A stretch of 52,794 nucleotides of DNA from assembly GCA_020832465.1 (NCBI GenBank), contig JAFIER010000115.1:1-52794 (forward strand), in the 5' to 3' direction. Each line of letters starts with the position of its first letter. The first letter of the stretch is position 1. Origin of the DNA: Bernardetiaceae bacterium. Its GTDB lineage: Bacteria; Bacteroidota; Bacteroidia; Cytophagales; Bernardetiaceae. The notes below the pieces were generated by a model. It was not told the origin of the DNA and did no database searches. It saw only the letters and a list, made by a program, of their open reading frames with translations. Shown in pieces: positions 7,910 to 16,505 of the stretch. Both the position numbers and the translations under genes were made by a program.

Positions 7910-9079
7910 ATGGCACTAAATTTTAGAAAAAAAATAAAAATTATACCTGGTGTTCATCTTAATTTGAGCAAAGGTGGTGTAAGCGTTTCGGCAGGTGTGA
8001 AAGGGGCAAGCCTTACTTTTCGTAAAGATGGTACTTATGTAAATGCGGGACTTCCCGGTACGGGGATTTATTACCGCCAAAAGCTCAACTCGCCCTCCAA
8101 TACTTCTCAAAATGCACTTGTGAGCAAAAGCCAGCGCGCGCGCCGTGGTCAGCAGCAGATAACGCAGGCGGACTTATCAAGGCTTACATTTTGGCAAAGC
8201 GACGAGCTTTCGGGTCTAACCTCTTCGGGTTTTGAGGGTTTGCAACGTCTTATCTTAGCGGCGCATGAGCAGCGCAGCACATTGAAGGTAGCGTTTCAGC
8301 GTATCAAAAATGATTGGCATACTTCAGAGCGCAAACTTCAATCTAATTTTAATTTCCTTTACAAACTCATCGGTAGAAATCGCAAAAAAGAAATCAATAG
8401 TGATATAGAAAAGCAAAAGGCAAGTTTGCAACAGATTCAAGAACAGCTAAAAAACTCGAGGGTGCGCATAGAAGTTAATTTTGATAATGATTGGTTTGAG
8501 GCGTATCTGAATCTAGTCAGGGCATTTACCACAATGGTAAAAACTTCTAATATCTGGGATATTCTCGCACGTGAAGAGCAAATCTATTTCGCAGGATACG
8601 ACTCGGGTGAGAACGTGCTTCGCAAAATTGTAAAAGTAGGGCATGGCGCACAAGATGATATATTATGCGTCTATGGAAGTAAAGAGTTGCAGGCTTTGTA
8701 CTTAGAAAATGCAAACGGGGGAGATTTTTATTTTTATCCAAATTTTATTATTATACGCAAAACACCACAAGATTTTGCTGTTGTAAAGTATAGTGATGTG
8801 CGCATTTCAGCGCAAATTTTGCCTTTTGTAGAAACGCGCTACGAAGTACCTGATGGCGCAAAAATGATAAAAAATGTATGGCTTTACAGCAACAAAGACG
8901 GCTCGCCCGACCGCAGATACAAAAAAAATGTCGTGTTTCCTTGTTTATCTTACGGTCTGCTTGATATACAATCTGACTCCGGCATTAGCGAACGCTATTT
9001 GTTTACTAACGCCGACGCAGCACTTAATTTTGCTCAAGTTTTTCAGGCTTATCAATCCTTTATACCTACGGGTGATTAG
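7910..9079 (+). CDS. DUF4236 N-terminal domain protein with coiled coil
   Basis: A 389-residue protein. The first ~58 residues (FRKKIKIIPGVHLNLSKGG, then GASLTFRKDGTYVNAGLPGTGIYYR) are a clear DUF4236 domain, a small glycine-rich motif found at the N-terminus of many uncharacterised bacterial proteins. Residues ~80-205 are polar and largely helical (IEKQKASLQQIQEQLKNSR looks coiled-coil). The C-terminal ~180 residues include IWDILAREEQIYFAGYDSGENVLRKI and a beta-rich part. I chose the ATG at 7910 because the family starts with MxxxFRK; the open frame begins at 7874 within a hairpin. Function unknown, probably cytoplasmic. Confidence 0.85.
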   Translation: MALNFRKKIKIIPGVHLNLSKGGVSVSAGVKGASLTFRKDGTYVNAGLPGTGIYYRQKLNSPSNTSQNALVSKSQRARRGQQQITQADLSRLTFWQSDELSGLTSSGFEGLQRLILAAHEQRSTLKVAFQRIKNDWHTSERKLQSNFNFLYKLIGRNRKKEINSDIEKQKASLQQIQEQLKNSRVRIEVNFDNDWFEAYLNLVRAFTTMVKTSNIWDILAREEQIYFAGYDSGENVLRKIVKVGHGAQDDILCVYGSKELQALYLENANGGDFYFYPNFIIIRKTPQDFAVVKYSDVRISAQILPFVETRYEVPDGAKMIKNVWLYSNKDGSPDRRYKKNVVFPCLSYGLLDIQSDSGISERYLFTNADAALNFAQVFQAYQSFIPTGD

Positions 9080-9196
9080 CTTTTTTGTTAAATTTGTTTA
9101 ATTATTGTGTTTAACCACTTATTATACCTACTTTAACAAAACGAAATTATTGGGTTACACGAATAAATAGTAGCGTGAAGCCCCAGCTTGCTATTT

Positions 9197-9287
9197 GGTA
9201 GTGTATAACAAGTAATGCTTAGAACTAACAGTTCTTTGAGAACTGTTAGTTTTGAAAGACTTTGAGCATTACATCTTTAAGACTACC
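9197..9287. repeat. 91-bp palindromic mobile element, copy 1
   Basis: It starts GGTAGT and ends ACTACC, with a nested second inverted repeat (GTAATGCT/AGCATTAC) and a central hairpin AACTAACAGTTCT-TTG-AGAACTGTTAGTT. By eye it is identical over 91 bp to 39061-39151 and 46361-46451. This copy has no clear target duplication. It sits between the DUF4236 and carotenoid oxygenase genes. Confidence 0.9.
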
Positions 9288-9343
9288 TTGTCTATGATAT
9301 ACCCAAGCATTTTTTTATTTTATTTTGTTAATTTTTTGTATTT

Positions 9344-11488
9344 ATGCCTGACGAAAATGTAAATATGGCTTATCCTTTAGTATCTTCAACGCGCGATGCT
9401 TTAGACTTTACTTTTTACGTAAAAGAGGGTGCTATCCCAGATGATTGGCACGGCTATGTTTTTATCAATACGCCCAATGGTTCGGTAAACTCTGCCCTTC
9501 CTTATCCTCAGACTACTCCTGATGGTAAGCCTAATCAAGAATACGGTTCGCCTTTGCTGGGCGGGGCGGGTTATATTATGAAATTTGATTTGAATGAAAA
9601 AGGGGCGGTTCGTTTGCAATCTGATTTACTCCGTCCGCCTTCATTTTATGCTGATGAAGCTACCAAGTATGGTACGCATTGGCATAAAATTTTGGGTTTT
9701 AAGAATATGGGCATTGCGCGCCTTTCATTTGTTTTGGGTGCTGGCGAGCAGCTCGGCACTGCTGTAGTGCCTGTGCGTTTTAAGCCTGATAACGCACAGC
9801 GACTTTTAGCAACGGCTGATTTAGGTAGGGCGTATGAGTTTGATGCGGATAGTTTGAAAATTAGAGCCGCTATAGGTAGGCTCAAAGATTATGAAGCTGC
9901 AACGCCCCCGTCGGTAAAATGGCTTTTTAAATTGATTCAAGGCACGGCACACCCTACATTCGACCCCATTACGCAAGAACTTTTTACTGTAAACTATACA
10001 AAGTCTGTCAAAACATTACTTTATGCCTCGGGCATATTGCCACTTTTGCAACGCAAGCCCCGCCTTCTTGAACGCCTTCTTGAGCAGTCTATTGATGAAT
10101 GGGAGGGTGTAAAAGGAAGGAAGCTAGGCTTCGCTGCTTTTTTAGGATTTGTAGAACAACGTATAGCCAATAAAAAATCAAAATTTTGGAGTTTGATTCG
10201 CGGGCTTATAGATTGCTTTAAAAAAGAAAATAAACTCATTGACGAGGTGTATCTTTTGCGTTTTGATAACCACAGTGATTACAAACGCTGGCGTATCACG
10301 GACGAGGCAGGGCAGAACATCGCCATTACGCAATGCATGCACCAAACAAGCCTTAGCGAAGACTATATCGTGCTGATTGATGCGGCTTTCAAACTCTCCT
10401 TAGATGTTTTGATGAATAATCCGTTCCCTAGAAATACTAAAATTGATGCTTTTTTACGAAAGTACACCACCCTGCCACAAATCCCTTATACACCTGTGTA
10501 TATTATCAAACGCAGTGATTTGATTGCAGAGCGAGATACCGTAGTGGCTAAAAAAGTAGATTTAAAGCCCGAGTTTATTCATTTTACGGCTAATTATGCT
10601 AATCCCGAAGGTTTACTCACTCTTTATACCGCCTCGAATAGTGCGGCTTGCCTCGCAGAATGGGTAAGATTTTATGATGAACTTTTTCCCAATACTCCTA
10701 TAGTGGACGGCACAGCAGGCATTTTAGCTACAGGTTCAATGGACGTAAATCGGGTCGGTAAAATCGTTATAGATGTAGAGCAGGCAAGCATCAAAGAAGA
10801 AAATCTAATTCATAAAACTGGAGAGCCTGAAAAAGGTGAGGATATGGGTATGCACACTTGGCTCGCTGGTTTTTATACATTTAGAGGAATTATATCGGCT
10901 GATGCACCAGTGCGCGAAATCAAACAAATATACTGGCAGTTTGGTGGTTTGGAACGCCGAAGGCTGACCAAGTTTATTTTTGATTTGTATAAAGATTATG
11001 ACAATCGTATCGTACCGACCGAACTTGTCAAGCAATATAGCGAACAGGGTGTGCCGCTCCAGATTACAAGGTTAAATACTGAGACTATGCAACTCGAGGA
11101 CTACTATCAATTTCCAATTGACTATAACTTAGGCGCAATCCAGTTTGTACCCAAAAAAACGCCTACACCTGATGTCGAACCACAGATGGACGGCTATCTT
11201 TTTACAACCATGCTTATCCCTACAGGCGGTCAGGAGGATAATTATTTACGTGAAATATGGATTTTTGATGCTTGCGATTTAAAAAAGGGGGCTATTTGCA
11301 AACTGCAGCACCCCTCATTTAATTTTGGATTTACTTTGCATTCTTTATGGGTGGCTGATATTGATAAAATTTCTCAGAATCAGACAATTACTAAAGAGTA
11401 TGACGAACTTTTGGATAATGTAGAGCCTAAGTTTCAAAAGCACTTGAAAAATTTATTTCATTCGCATGTGTATCCTAAATACCAATAA
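9344..11488 (+). CDS. Carotenoid oxygenase (RPE65/CCD family)
   Basis: A 714-residue protein of the carotenoid cleavage oxygenase family, non-haem iron enzymes that split polyene double bonds. The N-terminal part has IPDDWHGYVFINTPNG and GSPLLGGAGYIMKFDL, equivalent to the family's G-x-G-M-I-H-x-x-x-F region. Candidate iron-binding histidines are in GTAHPTFDP (about 203), QCMHQTSLSEDYIVL (about 333), EFIHFTANYANPEG (about 413) and the C-terminal HSHVYPKY (about 705). At over 700 residues it is longer than the usual 450-550, with extra sequence near 225-300. No signal peptide. The substrate cannot be told; retinal or apocarotenoid formation is possible. Single-gene unit bounded by repeats. Confidence 0.85.
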   Translation: MPDENVNMAYPLVSSTRDALDFTFYVKEGAIPDDWHGYVFINTPNGSVNSALPYPQTTPDGKPNQEYGSPLLGGAGYIMKFDLNEKGAVRLQSDLLRPPSFYADEATKYGTHWHKILGFKNMGIARLSFVLGAGEQLGTAVVPVRFKPDNAQRLLATADLGRAYEFDADSLKIRAAIGRLKDYEAATPPSVKWLFKLIQGTAHPTFDPITQELFTVNYTKSVKTLLYASGILPLLQRKPRLLERLLEQSIDEWEGVKGRKLGFAAFLGFVEQRIANKKSKFWSLIRGLIDCFKKENKLIDEVYLLRFDNHSDYKRWRITDEAGQNIAITQCMHQTSLSEDYIVLIDAAFKLSLDVLMNNPFPRNTKIDAFLRKYTTLPQIPYTPVYIIKRSDLIAERDTVVAKKVDLKPEFIHFTANYANPEGLLTLYTASNSAACLAEWVRFYDELFPNTPIVDGTAGILATGSMDVNRVGKIVIDVEQASIKEENLIHKTGEPEKGEDMGMHTWLAGFYTFRGIISADAPVREIKQIYWQFGGLERRRLTKFIFDLYKDYDNRIVPTELVKQYSEQGVPLQITRLNTETMQLEDYYQFPIDYNLGAIQFVPKKTPTPDVEPQMDGYLFTTMLIPTGGQEDNYLREIWIFDACDLKKGAICKLQHPSFNFGFTLHSLWVADIDKISQNQTITKEYDELLDNVEPKFQKHLKNLFHSHVYPKYQ

Positions 11489-11526
11489 AGGACATAACAG
11501 TGCGCAGAGAAGCTAACACCAGTAGT

Positions 11527-11703
11527 AACATTTCTTTGAGAAATGTTATTTCTAAAAATTTGACATCTAATATCTTTAAGGCCTGTAGTACGAAGCTCCA
11601 GCTTCGTTATAAGACACTTCCAAAGCTGGAGCTCCGGGTTACAGCTTTAAAAACTGTGAAGGCTAAAATTATCTAAGTTGATTTACCAACTTGACGTACA
11701 CCC
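11527..11703. repeat. Core palindrome, inverted repeat and element B end
   Basis: 11527-11547 is AACATTTCT-TTG-AGAAATGTT. At 11594-11633, AGCTCCAGCTT and AAGCTGGAGCT form an 11-bp inverted repeat. At about 11670-11703, CTAAGTTGATTTACCAACTT and GACGTACACCC match the right end of element B. This is a mosaic of repeat fragments between a plus-strand gene end and the end of the minus-strand ABC ATPase gene. Confidence 0.6.
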
Positions 11704-11736
11704 TATGCAAATAGACTAACTGTTGGTTTTGAGTAT

Positions 11737-12426
11737 CTACATGAGCGTATCCGTAACGATATGCCCGTCAAAGAGGTTGAGCACTCTGTGGCTATAATTT
11801 GCATTGAGCATAGAGTGCGTAACCATAATAATGGTAGTGCCGCTTTCATTGAGCCTACTGAGCAAATGCATGACTTCTTGCCCATGCACGGAGTCGAGGT
11901 TTGCTGTAGGCTCATCGGCAAGCAATAGTGTAGGTTGGCTTATGACTGCCCTGCATACAGCTACTCTTTGCTGCTGACCTCCAGCGAGTTGGTGTGGGAA
12001 AAAGTTTTGTTTGTGTGAGATTCCCATTTGTTCCATGAGCAAATTAATGTGAATTTTTCGCTTTGCTTTTGGAATTTTTTTGTAAAGCAAGGGCAATTCG
12101 ATATTTTCATATACGGTAAGTTCGTCTATAAGATTAAAATTTTGAAAGACAAATCCGATATGGTCTCTTCTGATAGCAGTGCGCTGGCTTGTAGAGAGGT
12201 TATGTACCGCTTGATTTCTAAAATAAAGCTCGCCACTTGTAGGAATATCGAGCAATCCTATGATATTGAGTAATGTAGATTTGCCGCAGCCCGAAGGTCC
12301 TGTAATAGCGACAAATTCGCCTTTTTTGATTTTTAAATCTACTCCTTCTAAGGCTACGGTACTTACCTCTTCTGTAGCATAGTTTTTATGAATGCCACGC
12401 AACTCGAGGATAAAATCTGTATGCAA
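11737..12426 (-). CDS. ABC transporter ATP-binding protein, LolD/MacB type
   Basis: A 229-residue ATPase of the macrolide/lipoprotein-exporter class. It has Walker A GPSGCGKST (about 42-50), Q-loop VFQNFNLID (about 93-101), signature LAGGQQQRV (about 146-154), Walker B LLLADEPTANLD (about 166-177) and H-loop VTHS (near 201-204). It should couple ATP hydrolysis to an FtsX-like permease on the inner membrane. No such permease is encoded in this window, on either side, so the partner must be elsewhere. A 71-residue gene lies 33 bp upstream and is probably in the same transcript. Confidence 0.92.
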   Translation of the reverse strand: MHTDFILELRGIHKNYATEEVSTVALEGVDLKIKKGEFVAITGPSGCGKSTLLNIIGLLDIPTSGELYFRNQAVHNLSTSQRTAIRRDHIGFVFQNFNLIDELTVYENIELPLLYKKIPKAKRKIHINLLMEQMGISHKQNFFPHQLAGGQQQRVAVCRAVISQPTLLLADEPTANLDSVHGQEVMHLLSRLNESGTTIIMVTHSMLNANYSHRVLNLFDGHIVTDTLM

Positions 12427-12459
12427 ACTTATTTTATTTTTTAGGTTTAGTTTTTGGTT

Positions 12460-12675
12460 TTAGCTTTTTTTGTAGTCAGAAATTTTAATAGTTTCTCCCC
12501 ACATAAAAATAGACATACCCCCATCGGCTTTTTCAGCCGTTACTTCTACTTGAAGTCCATCTTTTTCTAAGGCAGCGGGCATATTTATGGGTCTCCATTC
12601 TTTGCCATCATCGCCGATAATACCGTAAAAACCAGTACCTAAATCTTGATACACTACTTTTCCTTTAATTTTCAT
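12460..12675 (-). CDS. Small conserved protein, unknown function
   Basis: A 71-residue protein starting MKIKGKVVYQDLGTGFYG. The pattern V-x-Y-x-D-L-x-x-G-F-x-G-I-x-G-D-D-G is shared by small uncharacterised bacterial and archaeal proteins. Hydrophilic, no export signal, predicted beta-rich. The frame is open to 12804, but the extra 43 residues are not family-like, so I place the start at 12675. It is 33 bp upstream of the ABC ATPase and on the same strand. Confidence 0.7.
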   Translation of the reverse strand: MKIKGKVVYQDLGTGFYGIIGDDGKEWRPINMPAALEKDGLQVEVTAEKADGGMSIFMWGETIKISDYKKS

Positions 12676-12852
12676 CTTGTTTTTGATTTGTGTTTGAATA
12701 AGTTTGGAAAACAAAACTTGGCTTATTAAATTGTAGTTCAATTTTAGCACTGTTACTACTAAAACTCTTACAACTTTACACCCCTTTGCGGGGATACTAA
12801 GCATTGAACCGGTTTAGAAAACAATGTTAAAACAAAATTTTACCTCTTATGT

Positions 12853-13037
12853 GTCCTTCAACCACCCCCAGCCCCTCCTAATCTTAGGAGGGGAGTTATG
12901 GCAAGCTCCCCTCCTTTTCAAGGAGGGGATTAAGGGGTGGTTGAAAAATGCTTTATAAAGAGATACAAGCAAATATACGCCTGCAACTATTGTAAAAGCT
13001 AATTTTTTGAGTTTTAAGAAATATTTTTAAACAGTCC
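12853..13037. repeat. Element D, copy 1 (~185 bp)
   Basis: The left part is a GC-rich palindrome cluster (CAACCACCCC, CCCCTCC, GGAGGGG, GGGGTGGTTG). The right part is AT-rich and ends AAATATTTTTAAACAGTCC. The reverse complement aligns with 30684-30834 over most of its length (ACTGTTTAAAAATATTTC, ATTAGCTTTTAC, TTTTTCAACCACCCCTTAAT). It fills most of the gap upstream of 13110. Confidence 0.75.
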
Positions 13038-13109
13038 TATTGGCAAAATAGAATAAGTGCGCCTCAAAAGCAAATAATTATACCGTTTTTTTTAATTTTT
13101 AATATTCCT

Positions 13110-13682
13110 ATGCAAGAATCTACACCCACATCACAAGATTATTATCAAAAGACTTGGCAGCAGCTTCGCCGTGCTACGGCTGACAAACGCCACCCTTTTC
13201 GTTATTTTACATTGGCATCTACTGATAGCTTGGGGCAGGCGCAGCAGCGTGTAGTAGCTTTGCGTAAAATTGATAACAGCCGTCGCCTTTGGATTTATAC
13301 AGATTATCGCACCCAAAAGATTGCTGATTTTAAACAAAACCCTCATGCTTCCTTGCTTTTTTTCCACCCTAAAAAATGGCTTCAGTTACGACTACAAGCG
13401 CGCGCACAGGTGCATTATCAAGATGAGGTAAGTCGCCAAATATGGAATGCACTGCCTGCGCATAGTCGCAAAGATTATACTACTGCCCAAGCACCAGCTA
13501 CACCCATGACACAAGATTTTGATGAGGTAGCCTACTTAGATACAGAGAATTATTTTTGTCGTTTATCTTTCGAGATAGAAACAATAGAACTTTTGCAAAT
13601 TCGCCGTGAGGGGCATCATCGTTTGCTTTTTTCAGACTTACAAAGCGAGCAGGAGGCTACTGCTGAATGGTTAATTCCTTGA
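13110..13682 (+). CDS. Pyridoxamine 5'-phosphate oxidase-family FMN-binding protein
   Basis: A 190-residue protein of the PNPOx-like split-barrel fold. Visible features are HPFRYFTLASTDSLGQAQQRVVALR (about 27-51, the FMN-phosphate region R-x-V-x-L-R), WIYTDYRTQKIADFKQNPHASLLFF (about 61-85) and QLRLQARAQV (about 91-100). It is shorter than classical PdxH (about 210-220), and the C-terminal substrate-binding R-x-H-R region is not evident, so it may be a related flavin reductase or oxidase rather than true pdxH. Cytoplasmic. Single gene, convergent with the DUF4293 gene. Confidence 0.8.
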   Translation: MQESTPTSQDYYQKTWQQLRRATADKRHPFRYFTLASTDSLGQAQQRVVALRKIDNSRRLWIYTDYRTQKIADFKQNPHASLLFFHPKKWLQLRLQARAQVHYQDEVSRQIWNALPAHSRKDYTTAQAPATPMTQDFDEVAYLDTENYFCRLSFEIETIELLQIRREGHHRLLFSDLQSEQEATAEWLIP

Positions 13683-13738
13683 AAATAAATAGTGGAAAAT
13701 TGTGTGCAAGAATCAGGGGTGGGGAAAAAATCAAATCA

Positions 13739-13770
13739 GAACTAACAGTTCGAACAGAACTGTTAGCTCT
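13739..13770. terminator. Hairpin between convergent genes
   Basis: Arms AGAACTAACAGTTC and GAACTGTTAGCTCT around GAACA (one mismatch), between the converging stops at 13682 and 13805. It belongs to the AACAGTTCT core family and probably ends both transcripts, although T runs are weak. Confidence 0.5.
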
Positions 13771-13804
13771 AAATTTGTGCAAGTACTGATGAATGTACTT
13801 AATC

Positions 13805-14275
13805 TTAGCGCAGGCGGTCTGCGCTTCTGACCATATTCTCATCTTTACGGATCAAATGTGCAGAAATTTGACTAAGCACAATCGCTACAACAGGCAACCA
13901 AAATCCAATAGCTGGTACACCGCTACCACTTGCAGCAAGCATATCAGGCATGACAAACTCCTCGATATAAATACAAATGGCTAAAAATATAGCGATAAAA
14001 AAGGAGTTGAGCATTGCCAGTCGCATTTGTAGCATGCGATTGGTGTATAGAAAAATTGCAGCAAAAGCAACAATGGCAGATATTCCAGCGATAATAGCTA
14101 AATAAACAGTCGTACTTTGCTCTACGGTTTCGCTTCCCTTGAGCATTGTAAGGTTAAAACTTGTAAGCACAAGATGCTGCCCGCCACCTGATTTTGTCCA
14201 TAGGGGCATAAAAATAACGGTAGCCATCAGGATAGTTACCAAAAGAAGCGTAATACTTTGAAGTCTTTGAATCAT
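13805..14275 (-). CDS. DUF4293-type four-helix membrane protein
   Basis: A 156-residue inner-membrane protein with four hydrophobic segments (about 8-26, 59-79, 86-105 and 121-142). The start MIQRLQSITLLLV followed by helices in this spacing is that of the DUF4293 family, which is widespread in Bacteroidota. A charged C-terminal tail (LIRKDENMVRSADRLR) suggests a cytoplasmic C-terminus. Function unknown. It is transcribed separately from lpdA, since a hairpin lies between them. Confidence 0.8.
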   Translation of the reverse strand: MIQRLQSITLLLVTILMATVIFMPLWTKSGGGQHLVLTSFNLTMLKGSETVEQSTTVYLAIIAGISAIVAFAAIFLYTNRMLQMRLAMLNSFFIAIFLAICIYIEEFVMPDMLAASGSGVPAIGFWLPVVAIVLSQISAHLIRKDENMVRSADRLR

Positions 14276-14335
14276 AAATCAAAAAATAATTGGTAATAAG
14301 TTCGGTATAAAAAAATAACTGCAATAGAATAGCAT

Positions 14336-14364
14336 AACTCACAGTTTTTCAAAAACTGTGAGTT
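14336..14364 (-). terminator. Hairpin downstream of lpdA
   Basis: AACTCACAGTTTTT and AAAACTGTGAGTT form a near-perfect stem-loop 167 bp beyond the lpdA stop and 60 bp before the DUF4293 start. It is a variant of the AACAGTT core hairpin. The distance makes terminator function only plausible. Confidence 0.4.
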
Positions 14365-14530
14365 GTGGCTACTCTTCGCTGTTGCTTGTGTCTCTCACGG
14401 TTGTCTGTAAGGACACAGACAAGAGCGTCAGGACATAGACAAGGGCGTAGGTTATTCTCTTCCGTGCTTGGTGTTCAAAGCAAACAGGGGAGAGGTTTAG
14501 ACCTGCACCTTTCTGTTTTTATTATATGCC

Positions 14531-15937
14531 CTACATGTGTACGGCACGATTATCAGTAGCGGCGAGGCAGGCCTCTTTGACGGCTTCCATGTAGGTAGGG
14601 TGTGCGTGGCTCATGCGTGCTACATCTTCGGCAGAGGCTCTAAATTCCATAGCCGTAACGCCTGTAGCAATCATATCTGCTGCTCTTGCGCCTATGATGT
14701 GCATACCCAAAATTTCGTCAGTTTGCTTATCGGCCAGTACTTTTACTAAGCCATCAATATCCATAGAAGCGCGCGCGCGCCCTAATGCACGGTAAGGGAA
14801 TGAACCCACTTTATACTCGCGTCCCTGTTCTTTGAGTTGCTCTTCGGTATATCCGACCCCAGCCACTTCTGGCCAAGTATAGAGTACGTTTGGAATAAGC
14901 AAATAGGGTATATGGGGTTTCTGACCAGCAATTTTTTCGGCTACAAAAGTGCCTTCATCTTCTGCTTTATGGGCAAGCATTGCACCTTTTACAACATCGC
15001 CAATGGCATAAATACCTTTGACGTTAGTTTCTAAGTTATCATCAACTTCTACCCTGCCTCTCTTGTCAGTCTCGATACCGACTTTATCTAATCCTAAGCC
15101 ATCAGTATAGGCATATCGTCCGACGGAGAGTAGGCAGTAGTCGCCTCTAAACTCTACATCATTTCCTTTTTTGTCCTTTGCACGTACTACCACTTCGTCG
15201 CCATCGGCTTCTGCGGCTTCTACTTTGTGTTGAAAATGAAACTTCATTTTGAGTTGTTTTTTCAATACACGTTCCATTTCTTTGCTCATAGTGCCGTCCA
15301 TGGTAGGTATGATTCTATCCAAATATTCTATGACGTGTACTTCTGAACCGAGGCGTGCATATACCGACCCTAATTCTAATCCTATAATTCCGCCACCAAT
15401 AATGATAAGTTTTTTTGGAATTTCGGAGAGTTCGAGTGCTTCAGTAGAGGTTATGAACCGCTTTTTATCGTAGGGAAAAAAGTCAAATACAGTAGGTTTT
15501 GAGCCCGTAGCAATAATCGTTTTATCTGTTTCGAGGCTTATCGTATCTCCTTCTTGTGGGGTTACTAAGATTTTGTTTTTACTCTCAAAAGAGCCTACAC
15601 CGTGATAGACATCAATTTTATTTTTTTTCATCAAAAACTCGATGCCGTCGCAGGTTTGCTTCACGACTCCTCGTTTTCTTTCAATCATTTGAGTAAAATC
15701 AACACCTAAATCTTTGATTTCGATGCCGTGAGTCTTGAAGTGCGCCTCTGCATTGTGATAATGCTCCGACGAATCTAATAATGCCTTTGAAGGAATGCAA
15801 CCTACATTGAGACAAGTGCCGCCCAGTGTGTTGTATTTTTCTATAATCGCTACTTTAAAGCCGAGCTGGGCTGCACGAATCGCTGCCACATAACCACCAG
15901 GACCAGAACCGATAACCGTAATATCGTATTTTTTCAT
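14531..15937 (-). CDS. lpdA: Dihydrolipoyl dehydrogenase (E3)
   Basis: A 468-residue flavoprotein disulfide reductase that reoxidises dihydrolipoamide of 2-oxoacid dehydrogenase complexes with NAD. It has the FAD dinucleotide motif VIGSGPGGYVAA (about 8-19), redox disulfide GGTCLNVGCIPSK (Cys42 and Cys47), the NAD motif IIGGGIIGLELGSV (near 180), the FAD contact GIYAIGDV (near 310) and the C-terminal catalytic HAHPTYMEAVKEA (His-Glu dyad near 447-452). Length is typical. No E1 or E2 genes lie nearby. Upstream DNA holds an element A copy rather than other genes. Confidence 0.97.
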   Translation of the reverse strand: MKKYDITVIGSGPGGYVAAIRAAQLGFKVAIIEKYNTLGGTCLNVGCIPSKALLDSSEHYHNAEAHFKTHGIEIKDLGVDFTQMIERKRGVVKQTCDGIEFLMKKNKIDVYHGVGSFESKNKILVTPQEGDTISLETDKTIIATGSKPTVFDFFPYDKKRFITSTEALELSEIPKKLIIIGGGIIGLELGSVYARLGSEVHVIEYLDRIIPTMDGTMSKEMERVLKKQLKMKFHFQHKVEAAEADGDEVVVRAKDKKGNDVEFRGDYCLLSVGRYAYTDGLGLDKVGIETDKRGRVEVDDNLETNVKGIYAIGDVVKGAMLAHKAEDEGTFVAEKIAGQKPHIPYLLIPNVLYTWPEVAGVGYTEEQLKEQGREYKVGSFPYRALGRARASMDIDGLVKVLADKQTDEILGMHIIGARAADMIATGVTAMEFRASAEDVARMSHAHPTYMEAVKEACLAATDNRAVHM

Positions 15938-15997
15938 GAAGAAATATTTTTATGAAGTGTGAAAATTTATCTTAATAGCATTTTTATACTTTACTTC

Positions 15998-16117
15998 ATA
16001 CTACTATACATTCGCTAGCCAGAAATAATATGGCTTTGAGATATGTTATTTCTAAGCCCGTTTTTCCATAGGGTTGGGTTTGCAAACCCCACCCTATGGA
16101 AAAATGTATAGTAGTAT
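15998..16117. repeat. Element A, intact 120-bp copy
   Basis: Perfect 15-bp terminal inverted repeats (ATACTACTATACATT at 15998-16012 and its complement at 16103-16117). Next inside the left end is CGCTAGCCAGAAATAA, then a degenerate core hairpin, then AAGCCCG and a second hairpin (TTTTCCATAGGG.TGGG/CCCACCCTATGGAAAA). This is the best reference copy in the window. There is no obvious target duplication. It lies in the gap upstream of lpdA. Confidence 0.85.
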
Positions 16118-16332
16118 AACGCTACTTACAAATAACGCAATTTTTTTTGATTTTTACCTAATAATTTGGTATAAATTCAACGCTAATTTAACAAATACTA
16201 CGGCGTGGCTATTACTTGCTTTTGCATAAATCATAATATTGGCTTTTTATTGTGCATAAAATTTGCTTTTTTGTATAAAATTTACGTTTTTTATGCCAAA
16301 GGTAAAGCTAAGCTCCAAACCCTAAACTGGCG

Positions 16333-16406
16333 GCGTACGTCAAAGTTGGTCAATAGCCTTAGGTAGTTTCAGAACTAAGCGTTTTAGTAGAACTGTGTTA
16401 GTTTTA
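16333..16406. repeat. Element B-related half copy
   Basis: It begins GCGTACGTCAAAGTTGGTCA, continues with TTAGGTAGTTTCAGAACTAA and ends in a degenerate hairpin (TTTTAGTAGAACTGTGTTAG). The same order is found at 28079-28150 and 28517-28587. The rest of 16118-16505 is AT-rich with nothing recognised. Confidence 0.55.
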
Positions 16407-16505
16407 AAACTGATGTATTGCTTTTAATGCAAATTAAATTTATGCAATTACATAATTCAAATCATAAATCAATTTATTACCATATCAGACACACAGGCGT
16501 AGGCA

